The notes below the pieces were generated by a model that saw only the letters and a program-made list of their open reading frames with translations, ran no database searches and had not been told where the DNA came from. Shown piece after piece: positions 10,547 to 20,991 of a stretch of DNA of 64,000 nt. Every line of letters begins with the position of its first letter. Position 1 is the stretch's first letter. The translations under genes were made by a program, and so were the position numbers. Source of the stretch: Aquanectria penicillioides (Eukaryota; Ascomycota; Sordariomycetes; Hypocreales; Nectriaceae); assembly GCA_003415625.1 (NCBI GenBank), contig PYIU01000006.1, forward strand, positions 1,736,001-1,800,000, written 5' to 3'.

Positions 10547-13500
10547 GATGTCTTGGATACTTGTCTGGGTTGAAGGGGGCGTGTTTCCATTCCATGCCCA
10601 TGGCATTGTTGATTAGCGCGTTCGCGTCCCTTGCAGATGGATGACCACTTTGAATTGTCGTGTCTTTGGGAGAGCCGTTCGTTCCATACCCATGCTGTGT
10701 TGCTTCATCACCCATTCGCCGGACGGACCTGGTTTGTGCGTGCAGGACCATTGTCGTTGGCCGAAGGCTCATGTATAGCGCAAAAACATCATGGTTGTGC
10801 TTATCCTTTCATCCTTCCGCAGGTCTTGTGCGTGTATGCACATATGAATTCATGCATCCGCAGCAAGCTTTAGTGTAACCTTGTGACCAAGCCGAGGACA
10901 GGCCGGTAGTCACCACCAGCATTTTGAACCGCCATGCAGCTCTTGTGCACGAGTAAGGTCGGATCGTGAATCTCATCAATGCGTTGTCCGTGGACCTTGT
11001 TGTTAATTAAGGTCCGTGTTGGGCTGGGTTCAGATCCAAGCTGTAATGTAAGTCTGTAACTCTAGTAGCTCACGGCCACTGTCGCATGGCCTCACATAAA
11101 TGTCACACCCCTGCTTTGTCAATATATGGCGAAACCAGAGCAAAAAGGAGATGCTATCAGGAGAGAGTCAAAGTGAAATAATCGACGAATCTCAGGAGCA
11201 AACACGGTATCCGAGCCATGAGAGCGTCGTTCATTTCTTGTGCACATCAGAAATCCCCAACTTGTAATCAAATTAGCCTCGTGTCGGTGACGGAGCTGCA
11301 GGTGGGTGGGAATACGAGCTAGGAATATGCAAGGCGTGTGTCGAAGAAAAAAAAAAAAAAAACACTGCTTCGTAACGTCGACAATTTTTGGGCTGCGGGG
11401 TTCCTAGGAAAGGCTCCGAGTCTTCCATCCATACGAGGTGAGGCGAGGTACTTTTCGCTTTTTGCTTCTTCTCTGTTCACACATACCTTACCCGTATGCA
11501 CGTGTGCCCACCGGTAAGCCAACCAACGCAGGCACGAACACGCGATATGTGTATGCAGTGTGGGTGTAGTTGTGTTGCAGCCTTGTGCAGAGTGATAATG
11601 CATGCTATTTCGCCGTCGTTGACCTTTTTCCTTTTGTCCCTTCTTCCTTTTCGCCTTTATTCTGCTCTTTCAGTGTGATATGTGCAACCACGTCTTCCAA
11701 CCGCGGACGGGCCTACCTGGTCTCGGAACGGTGATTGTCGCCGGCCTTTTTGTCAGGCACCCGACGGTGAAGCTTAATGGGACGGCCAGCAAGCGCTCCG
11801 GCTTCGTATCCATTCATTCATCCCTCCACCCAACCGTCACGTCTCACTCCGGTCCCAAAATAACCACTCATCACCAACTCAGTCATACCTGCGTAAGACA
11901 AGACGGCTACAGGATGCCGACGTACACGCATCGCATTGTAGGTAGGCAGGTACGCAACACCACTGGAGTCGACACGGATCTATCCACCACCCCTCCCATT
12001 CCCCAAAGATGGATGGATTCCAGCCATGTCTCCAGCCCGTGCCAGCAGTGTCTCCTTGCCATCACCCCCGAGAATCCACCAACACCGGCGCTACCGTCGA
12101 GAGCCTGGAAGGGCATCCCAGCACAAGCGAGTTTCGGTTGGTTGACGATGGATCGGTGGTCCAAAGACTTGGTGATGGGTGAAGAAGCGCCCTGTCCGCT
12201 CCAGTTGTGGCTCTGCCCATGCTTGCGGCCAGGGCACCATGTTTGGTCGTCTCCCTTCGCTGCTGCTTTTTGCTGCAACGGTTACTGTTCCTTTCCTGTT
12301 CCTGTTCCTGTGCTTGTGCCTGTGGCCCAAGCCATGGATTGAGACCCTTGTCGACCGAGACCTGGACCTCAAGCCAGGTCCATGCCCTCTCCCCCTGTCA
12401 ATGCACTCGTCGTCCACCAAAATGGAAATGGGCCACCACCGGATCCCCGACTCTCCCTACTAGCACACCCCCATGCCGTGATGTCGTGCGGCTGCTACCC
12501 CCTGATTGGCCCCTCCACCGTCCCAAGAGCCACCGCGTCCCTATCAAGCGAGATTATTTCCCATCTCGCAGGGCCCTTCTCAGAGTCCACGAGCGCCTCT
12601 TGGGCGCCCATGGGCCGTCGGATGGGTCCACGGCCCACGGCCTTCTTTGCTGTCTTGGGGCCTTTCCGGGGGATTGCCATTCAAGGCGTCGTTGCTGCGT
12701 CTGCTGGTCAGGCTGGAGTTACATCGTCAGACTGCGTGTGCTCGCCCGGGGAGTAGGTACCACTTTTACGGTCCAAACCCACGACGCCTCGTCATTTAGT
12801 GTAGTCGACGCCCACTCCCGTTCCTTTGACCGGGTCACTTCAACTCGTTCACTCGTTTCTCTCTTTCACGCTCCCACCCCTCCTCCTCCTCCCAGTCGCT
12901 CATTCTTCGACTGTCCTTTCCTTCATATCCGTCTCGCGGGTTGACGACACTCCTTTTTGCGCCGAACCTTGATGCTATTGCCCATTGCTGGGAACTTACT
13001 GTGAATATTGATGCAAGGAGCTAAGGATTTGACCTAGCAGCACGCGCCCGTGAGAGCTATCCAGTACCCAAGGCCAACACAGCCCGCCCGCCGCCAATAC
13101 CTTGTCCAGCCCCCGATTCCGACACCCCCGACCAGAGGCGAAGAACCGGATCAGCCACTCATTTATTGAATCAACAGAGAGAGGAGAACAACGACGCCAT
13201 CGTCAACAGGGATTTTTTGAAAGAGCGGGCAAGAGGAAGAGACAATCGCAAGAGGAACCCACAAGTGCGAAAGGAATAGCAGCAGTAGCAGGAAGGCGAG
13301 CAACCAAGCAACGCGGGAAAGAGAGTTTGGGTGCTACCAGCAACAGCAGCAGCCACCGTCACCTCCACCACGACAACTCAGCTCGACCGTTGGCCGTTTG
13401 GAAATCGCTTCTGCTTTTGGAATAATGACGGCTTTGTAGTCAACGCTTGATACTACTTTAGCCTGGGCCTTGTTTTCTTTTCGCCTTCAACGACTACGCA

Positions 13501-14002
13501 CGGAGTACGACGACGACTACGACGACCACACGCTCATTCTTCCAACGTTCTTGCGAATCTCGACCCTGCTGAGGTGCCCCGTACCTAGCGAATACGGATC
13601 GCCGGCCAGTCCTTTCGGTTCCCAGTTTTCATTCATTTTTTTAGGAGGCCCCCGCAAAAACGTACACGCACATACGCAATCCTCAAGCCTCAAAAAAGGG
13701 CCCCCCTAGCGACTGACCAACGCCAACGTCCTATCCCGTCCCGCACTTGCGGCATCGCCACACATACGGCGCCGCCTAGGCACCTACTGTTCAGCGTAGT
13801 GCTACGCCAGAACCCGCCATCCTCGTTGGATCAGGCGCCCCCTACCGCCCGCTACCTGCTGTACCTGGCTACCTGTAGGTACCCAGCAGGCCCTAACAGG
13901 GAGCTCCTACGCCACCTCGCCGCCCAACCCTTGGTCCTCACTACCCACTACCCACTATCCGCGCCCACTCCTACGCCGTCTACGCCCACTCCCACGGGCG
14001 AC

Positions 14003-14030
14003 GACCCACGACCCACGACCCACGACCGAC
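14003..14030. repeat. ACGACCC short tandem repeat next to a start codon
   Basis: Three to four copies of ACGACCC end directly at the ATG (14032) of the membrane-protein gene, so they lie in its 5' leader. Confidence 0.8.
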
Positions 14031-14031
14031 A

Positions 14032-15929
14032 ATGACTTACTCATCCAGCGGGCCTTCACTCGCTCAGGCCCCGGATACCGATCCGCCATTGCCTTCATCT
14101 TCCTTCGACTCGTCATCCTCTTCGGAGTCTTCCAACTCTCATTATCACTCTCACTCAAGCTCCCACGCTCGTTCCCTCCACGGCAAGCGCCACGCCCATG
14201 TCCATCGCTACGATTCCGACCAGGGCAACGTAAACCAGGACACTCGACGGGATCAGTTAAAAGAAGAAGACAACGCCAAGCGCAGTCCTGACTCTGTCAA
14301 CCGGCTTCGTCACTCACAACATCTTCGCGCCCAGATCCGTGAAGCAAGCTCTGCTCCCAAGCTCGAGATCCGACAGGATACCGCATACGTCACCCAGGTC
14401 GTCCAAACCGTCTCGCTCGTTCAAGTTGTCGACTCAACTGGCTCCCCTATCGAGGTTCAGACTCACTACGGATCGCCAAACACCGTTGTCGTCGACTCTG
14501 CCTCGGGCAGCACCGTCTCCGTTTCTAACCCGGATACGTCCACCGCGGCGGCTCCGGCCTCTAATCCTGCTTCTACCGAGAATGTTGCTCAGAGCTCCTC
14601 CGACATGACCCCCATTCAGGCGTCCACTCCCGGCGTGGACGCCACCTCCGGTCTCAGCTCCTCCGTCTACGCCGTTCCTACTTCTGGCACGACTTCCAGT
14701 GCTATAGCAACTCCTGCGGCATCAACCTCATACACAGTTGAACTGGACACTTACCAGTCGACCCCTGGTACTCACAATGCCACTAGCACGTCCACCACTA
14801 GTAGGTTCTTGTTGTGCGTTGTAGCAAAAACCCAAACTAACACACAACACCAGGTTCGAGCACGTCTCTGTCAAGCCAGACCACACTCACAAGCACTAGC
14901 TTGATCCCATCTCCTTCAACATCACAGAGCACATCTGGTGCGAGCTCCGTGACGTCTACTGACCTCTCTATCTACCTGCAGCTGGCCTCTTCATCTACCA
15001 CACAGTCCTTGAGCTCGTCTTCGTTATCCTCCTTGTTTTCTTCGTCTACTACTCTGTCGGAAACCACCACGGACTTATCATCGTCGATTGCCTCTTCAAC
15101 TGTTTACTCCTACGCAACAGAAACCTGGACCTCAACTCAGTATGGCGATGGCCAAGGGGGCAGCGGAAACGGCAACTCTGGTGATGCCACCGCTGCCGTC
15201 CAGCCTTCCGATGCGACCGCTACTTCCTCATCCTCTTCATCAAACGGCTCTCTCACGCCCCAGCAGAAGCAGATTGTCGGAGGTGTTGTAGGAAGCATTG
15301 CTGGAGTGGCTGTTTTGGCCCTCCTGGTTCTCCTTGCTATCAAGTACAAGAAGAGACAGGGCGGCCATTCTCTGCTCGGAGAAGGCTCGGCTGGCTCAAA
15401 TGTCAAGGGTCTGATTACTGGCGGGGGCGGAAGTGGCAACAATGGTGCCATGACAGAGCGTTCCGGACCCTTTGCTGTTGCTGCCGCCATGGCAGGGTTG
15501 ACAAACAAGAAGAGCAGCCAGGAACCTGAACCTAGCACGACTGGCGAGCGCGGATTCTACAGGGTATCGGGCAAGAAGTTGCCATCAGTTCTTCACAATG
15601 GCGGTGATGGATACACGGACCCTCGCCGTAACCGCGAGAGCGTTGCTAGCGGCCACACCGATTATTGGAGAGGCTCACAAGCTTTCGAGCCTTCAGACGG
15701 AGGATCAACTCGACTTGCGCTGGGGTCTCCAATGAGGCCAGTTAGCGGCGTGCCCATTATCCGAACAGGACCGGCTCGCACCCCTATTCACGAGGACAAC
15801 CCCTTCGCCGACCCCATTTCTCGACCGCGCCCCGACTCAGATGCCCTAGGCGACTCGATTGGAGACGGGTCTATTTACTCTCAAGATGGATCCTGGAACT
15901 CACCTGGACGATTCCAAGAGAGGATCTAA
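14032..15929 (+). CDS. Ser/Thr-rich single-pass membrane protein (MID2/WSC-like)
   Basis: Probably a cell-wall or cell-surface stress sensor, inferred from architecture only. Two exons, 14032-14800 and 14854-15929, flank a 53 bp intron (GTAGGT...CACCAG, CTAAC branch at about 14836). The product is 614 residues. In order: a Ser-rich start; a His-rich patch with eight His between residues 37 and 58; an acidic/basic stretch; a conserved-looking segment with VTQVVQTVSLVQVVDSTGSP; about 200 residues of Ser/Thr/Ala typical of O-mannosylated stalks; one transmembrane helix at about 399-424 (IVGGVVGSIAGVAVLALLVL) stopped by KYKKR; and a 190-residue cytoplasmic tail ending in Pro/Asp/Ser-rich sequence. 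No classical signal peptide is present at this start, which is odd for such a protein. Upstream in-frame sequence offers no better start. Confidence 0.75.
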
Positions 15930-16436
15930 TCCCGCTAGGATATTCCTTTGCGCGTTTACTTTGTCTCAATATTTGAGCGTTCTGTACATTGTTGTTGCAT
16001 CTTGTCGTTGCATCATGACCAGATGGTTTTATTGAACCCGTGTACAATTACTTTCACCTACTACCGCCATGGGGACCGTTTTCTTTTCTCGGTTTTTTTT
16101 TTCATCTTCTTACAAATTCCCCCACCCCCAAGGGCGAGAAGCATTCTGTTTGGCGTTTGAATGTGACACCACCACTGGGATCTCGGGAAACATTTTTTTT
16201 AATCTCATAGGGAAGGAAAGCTGGGAATATAGAAGCAAAAGAGAGGAGGAAGAAATGGGAACTGCAGCTGCAATGGCGAGAAGATTAGGAACATGAAGGG
16301 AGAAGCAGCTCCCACGCCAAATGAGAGGCGTGTGAGAAAAAATAGTATCGTCTCGATACATCTTTCATGATGGACCATCATCTTCTTTGTCTTTTACTTT
16401 CGGTTCTGGGTCTTTACTTTAACGACCTCTCTGAGA

Positions 16437-16458
16437 GGAGAGAGAGAGAGAGAGAGAG
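16437..16458. repeat. (GA)n microsatellite
   Basis: A run of about eleven GA dinucleotides, about 500 bases downstream of the membrane-protein gene's stop codon. Confidence 0.85.
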
Positions 16459-16770
16459 CCATGTTGGGGTGGGCAAGTGAAGTAGAGGAGGAGTTGTAGC
16501 GTACATATAATTCAAGCTTGCCTTGCCACCCAGGCTCAAAAGCAAGATGCCCCATCTAATGACTGGGCTTTTTTTTCATCAAAAGTGTATTATACAAAAG
16601 GGCTATGGGCTAATGTATAAAAAAGAAAAACAAAAAACAAACCGTTTAACATGGATTTTTGGATTTGGAATCAATGTTCGTTGTGTAAGTGACACGCGCC
16701 TCCGCCTCGATTCGGCTGGACGAAGGAGAGGACGAATGAAAACAGGGAAGCCCAAGAATGGACGGACACG

Positions 16771-16803
16771 AGGCGTGGACGGGAGGCGTGGACGGGAGGC
16801 GCG
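16771..16803. repeat. GGCGTGGACGGGA tandem duplication
   Basis: Two and a half copies of a 13-base GC-rich unit, in gene-free sequence. Confidence 0.75.
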
Positions 16804-19346
16804 GAAACAGAAGCGCTGAAATCCCTTGTGGCGCTGTGGTGCTGGAAGCGTAAGATATTAGGCAAATGCAATACGGGGCCCTTCATCTTTTGCTCCGTGA
16901 CTTACCAAGGTCCAACCCGGGCGGGCGTGGAGGCGGGCGGCTGAATGTATTTATAGGATGGAAGGATTCTTTGGCGCCGGGCCAAGCAGGCCCGCATGAA
17001 GGCCAGAACGGTATATGGACCAAGCAGTATACCCTCCCCCAGATGCAGCTAGTTTCCGAGAGGGCACTGCCTTCATGACGTCTGAAACAGGGACAAGACG
17101 TTAAAGACGCCGGGTCGGACTACGGGCCGGATGACAAGCGGATGGGGGGAGTGGGATTGGCGTTGCCGACACCGCGGTGAAACCAGAGATGTCGGATGGG
17201 GGCGCGAGCAACCGTTTTTGCCATGACCGGATGGTAGATGCTGAGGCAAGACCTGTCTCGCTGGGGTTGATTTGTCAGTCGCCAGGTTGAACTTGGACAT
17301 GACGTCTTCGCGATCGGGCGCCAAGGCAAGATGCAAAGTTTTTCTTCTTCATTCCTGGTGTGAGAGCATGTCTTGGGGGGGGGGGGCCTGGGGGGTTGCA
17401 AAATGCACAGCCTCCCGGATGTCGCGAGCAACGGGCCAGGCGAGTACGGGATGCGGACGACGTATTCGTACTGAGATTGATGCGGAATAGCTACCATAGT
17501 ACTTCGTACCTACATCAACGGTACGCCCCATTTTTTAACGCAGGTTTGGCTGGCCATGGCATGGATGAAGATGCGATTGGGGTTTGCAGAACGGGGCGGA
17601 ACGATGAGTTCCCCGTCGGGACCGGTCGGGAGAATGTGGGCCAGATTGGATGAAGCGAATGGCTCGGGTCAAATTTTTTTTATGGCGTTAATGGTAGAGT
17701 TTTTGACTACGGATGCTTTGCACAATGGGTAATTTTTTTTTTCTCCCGTTCGCGATTGGGTTGAGGTTATCTGGGTTGGTAATAAGACGGCCATTCTCAG
17801 GTGTAAGCCATCGATTACACCACCAACCGCACGCACGGCCAACAACGTGGTACGCGGGGGGGAGACATCAACGGGCTGCGGAGTTTTGATCCGCAGCGTC
17901 CGCAGTCGCCGAAACTGGACCCTCCGCCTCGGGCAAAAGGTGTGCATAGACACCCGCAGGGGGGCCGAGCTTGTTGTGTGTTGCATGCCGCGTTGTTTAA
18001 AGCCGTTGAGGTTCGAGGGAGGGGATTGGAAGCGAAGGGATTTGGAACAGGGAGCGGATCAGAGAAGAGGATAGATGAGATTAGATGAGATGGGATGAGA
18101 TGATACGGGGAGGAACCAGCGCCGGCCGAGAGGCTAGAAAGGCTATCGCTTGCGCGGACGTAAACCCTCCCAAAGGATAGCCAACTCAGCACGATCTCTT
18201 CCAGGACAGGCTTGGAGGCTTGGAGGCTTGGAGCCTAGGGGATCCAGGATTCGAAATCCCGGTAGCCGGACTCCGGTGTCGAAAAAGTCGGGGGAGTCGC
18301 ATTTAGCGGACTGCGCTGGGCAAGTGCCGTAGGCGGACTGGGTTGTGGTTGGTTGGGCGCGGCGAGCGATGTCATGGATTGGCATGGACTGGCATGGAGC
18401 CTAAAGGTCTCTGGCTGGGAAGCAGGAGATGGCAAGGCGGAGAGACGTTTGAGCTTCAGGAGGTCCACGTGGCTCACACTTTCTGGCTAAACGGCACATG
18501 GCTCTCTGCGTTATCTTTCCCCTCCAGGTCCAGGAAGAGCACCTGCTCTGTGCAGGGAACAGGATTTGATGGAGATGATCATGGGAAGGGGAAGGGGAAG
18601 GGATGGGCCCGATGGGGGTGGAAGGGGAGCAGGGGGATGGGAGGTTTGTAGGTGGTAGATAGTTGTTTGTAATAAGTCATTGCTTTTAGACTCCATACAT
18701 AGATCAAAGCGCATTATAAGGCATGGTGGACGACGGACGAGCGGCCGCCTTATTTGGCAGGTCACCCCTAGCCCAAAGGCCAGGGATCCAAGTGAAAGGC
18801 GTTTACTTGCGACAGAAAAAAGCCTATCGAATCGATCAATCGATCAATTCATTCGCTGGTCGGCATCTTCCGGAGTGAAGGATTACATATCAAAGCAGGC
18901 TGGCAGTCATCTGCCGACGTTCTTGGGGGCGGACGGGGCGGGTAAGATTCCTTCGGATGGGGGTGAGGGGGAGGGTGGCACGGGTCAGGGAAACTCTGGG
19001 ATATGCCGAATACGTGGGGAGAATAATTGAAATCATGGCAAAAATGATAATAATGAAAAGATTTTCTTAACAAGAGAAGGAAAAATGATGTTACAACTAG
19101 TTCCTCAGAAACACATGGCATTGACCGGTACCTGTTTCTCCCTTCTTGGTTGCTCTTCCAGGATATGGCAGATACGTGTATTCCAAATTCACCACTCCCC
19201 GGTTTCAACTCGGGAGACGTTGTTACCGTTGGTTTTGGGGGGGAGCCCCAAGGTTACAGCCAAGCGAGAAGCGAGAGAAGGGCAGATAAATAGGAGAATT
19301 TTCGGGCAGGGGGCTGTAACAGCTTCACTTTCCTTCTTCGCCCGGA

Positions 19347-19368
19347 GGGGGGGGGGGGGGGGGGGGGG
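19347..19368. repeat. Poly-G tract (22 bases)
   Basis: An uninterrupted run of guanines on the + strand, 22 in the given sequence. It can form a G-quadruplex in principle, and its exact length is unreliable in most assemblies. Confidence 0.9.
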
Positions 19369-19938
19369 CATTTGGCTTCTGGCCATCTCGTACTATGTAG
19401 CTGAAGGTAGCTGAGGTAGCATTCTCCGTGGTTTTTCGCAACCTGCCCTGTTTCGCCATGTTCTCACCATTTCAGGTACGGTAACATTTCTGACCGTTTC
19501 TGAGGCCTCCGGTCGATAAGACGGGTTTGAAGGCATTCGGCGGGCCCAAGGTCACCGTTAGTCACAGTCACAGTCACAGTCGCCGTGGGAGTCGCAGCCG
19601 CGGCGTCAGATCCGCGGGATCGGTCGCATGTCAGCGCTGAAAGAAAAGTGTGCATTTGTCAAGGTGCCGTCACTGCCGCAGTTCGGTCATCCCTCATCTG
19701 TCATCCGTCATCATCAATCACCCTTGGCCGGCACCATCAGCGTCATCAGCCATCCACGCCGTACCTGTACCGTCCACACTCCATGCACCACTTCTCCAGG
19801 CTCGCAGCCGACAGTATTGGCTTGCATGGTTGCTTGTCTGGGCAAAATGACTTCTGCGACGTGGTTTTAAACCAATCCCAAAACACGACCTGCACGCACA
19901 CGCAGATAGTCTGTGTCTGAATCTGTGTCTGTGTACCT

Positions 19939-19978
19939 CAAGCAAGCAAGCAAGCAAGCAAGCAGGCAGGCAGGCAGG
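19939..19978. repeat. (AAGC)n(AGGC)n microsatellite
   Basis: Six or so AAGC units switch to AGGC units. This looks like one tetranucleotide tract in which a point change has spread. Confidence 0.9.
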
Positions 19979-20750
19979 GAGGGTCACACCAAACAAATAA
20001 AACTGCGAACCACGAACCGAGATCCAGAAACCAAAACCCGACTCCGCCACCCCACCTTGCCCACCTCCGCCAGCTACTCGAGCGGAACTAGTGTGCTCCT
20101 GTAACTGCCACCATCCCCTACCCAGGTGGGTACAAGCTCTAGGCGGGATCGGTGCCTTATACGCAGTAGCTGTCCGTGGACGTAGTTACCAAAGGGTACA
20201 AGTGCTGCTGAGCTTTACGTAGGTGGGCGTCTCCATCTCGTCATTAGCAACGCCGGCTATAGCAAAAAGGGTCCTCATTATTCCAGGGCATGTAGCGCCG
20301 TCAGTGCCCCCCCTCCCCCCGTCCCCCCCCCATCCTCGTCCTTCTTCCAATAAACCCTGCAATACACCCGCCTCCCCTCCAGCATGCTGACTTGTGTATT
20401 GATGTAGGTAAGGTGCCTTAGCTCGATATGACTTTTTAGCGTCGCGCCTCCATCTCTCCAAAAGCCTCCAACTTACCCTCTTCTTCTCAAGACCCGCCTT
20501 CGCCAAGTTCCCCGACAGTTCCATTCACACCATACCACACCACCACGCTGCTCACACACTCCCCACATCGTCTGCTCAACTTCCAGCCGTCGCCGTCGAC
20601 TTCGCCTTCGCTCTCGACCTCCAATTACAGTCGCCATCTTACATCGCAGCCCCGAAGCTCCTCTGCATGGTTGCGCGCCTCTAAATAGGTAGCCCTGCTG
20701 CCGCCCACGGCCTGACGTTATTCCTCCACTTCCGCCCTCCACTCGCCGTG

Positions 20751-20836
20751 CCGCACCGCGCCGCACCGCACCGCACAGCACCGCACAGCACCGCACAGCA
20801 CCGCACAGCACCGCACAGCACCGCACAGCACCGCAT
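20751..20836. repeat. CCGCACAGCA minisatellite, six perfect copies
   Basis: Six head-to-tail perfect copies of the 10-mer CCGCACAGCA (20771-20830), preceded by CCGCA half-units. The array ends about 155 bases before the ATG of the Zn2Cys6 gene, so it lies in the promoter or 5' leader. A 10-base period equals one DNA helical turn. There are no spacers, so it is not a CRISPR array. Confidence 0.95.
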
Positions 20837-20991
20837 TGCGCTCATCGACCTAATTCTCCTGATTCACGATCGAACGGCTTACTCCGAGGAGAAAAAACTT
20901 CCTTCTCGCGAACCGTCCACCAGATTACGACCATCGAATACCTACTGCTCGAACACCATTACTCTCAGCCAACGATTTCACAGCCCGCAAC

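Larger units (their letters stand above)
6145..14031. other. 8 kb gene-free region rich in simple repeats
   Basis: No ORF here resembles a known protein. The longest (6432-7034 on the minus strand, 8544-9137 and 12207-12944 on the plus) lack recognisable domains and overlap simple repeats. Contents are GAGAGGG, GTGA, GA, CA and ACATAC microsatellites, a 21-base C run, and pyrimidine-rich leader-like sequence from about 12800 to 14030. The right part probably carries the promoter and 5' leader of the membrane protein at 14032. Long noncoding transcripts or poorly conserved multi-exon genes cannot be excluded. Confidence 0.6.
15930..20991. other. 5 kb gene-free region upstream of Zn2Cys6 gene
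   Basis: No recognisable coding region on either strand. It contains GA, GATGAGAT, GGCGTGGACGGGA and AAGC/AGGC repeats, G runs of 12 and 22 bases, and a 10-bp minisatellite at 20751-20836. The last kilobase is probably the promoter and leader of the transcription factor at 20992. Such long upstream regions are common for fungal regulators. Confidence 0.6.

Noticed and set aside
12207..12944. 245-codon plus-strand ORF
   Set aside because: Encoded largely by CCTGTT-type repeats and GC-rich sequence; several equally long ORFs overlap it on both strands.
18139..18262. tRNA-like signal (GGATTCGAAATCCC) with a GGCTATC/GATAGCC hairpin upstream
   Set aside because: The T-arm pairs only four of five positions and no matching acceptor stem or anticodon arm could be built.
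20751..20836. CRISPR-like array
   Set aside because: The repeats are head to tail without spacers, and the genome is eukaryotic; it is a minisatellite.
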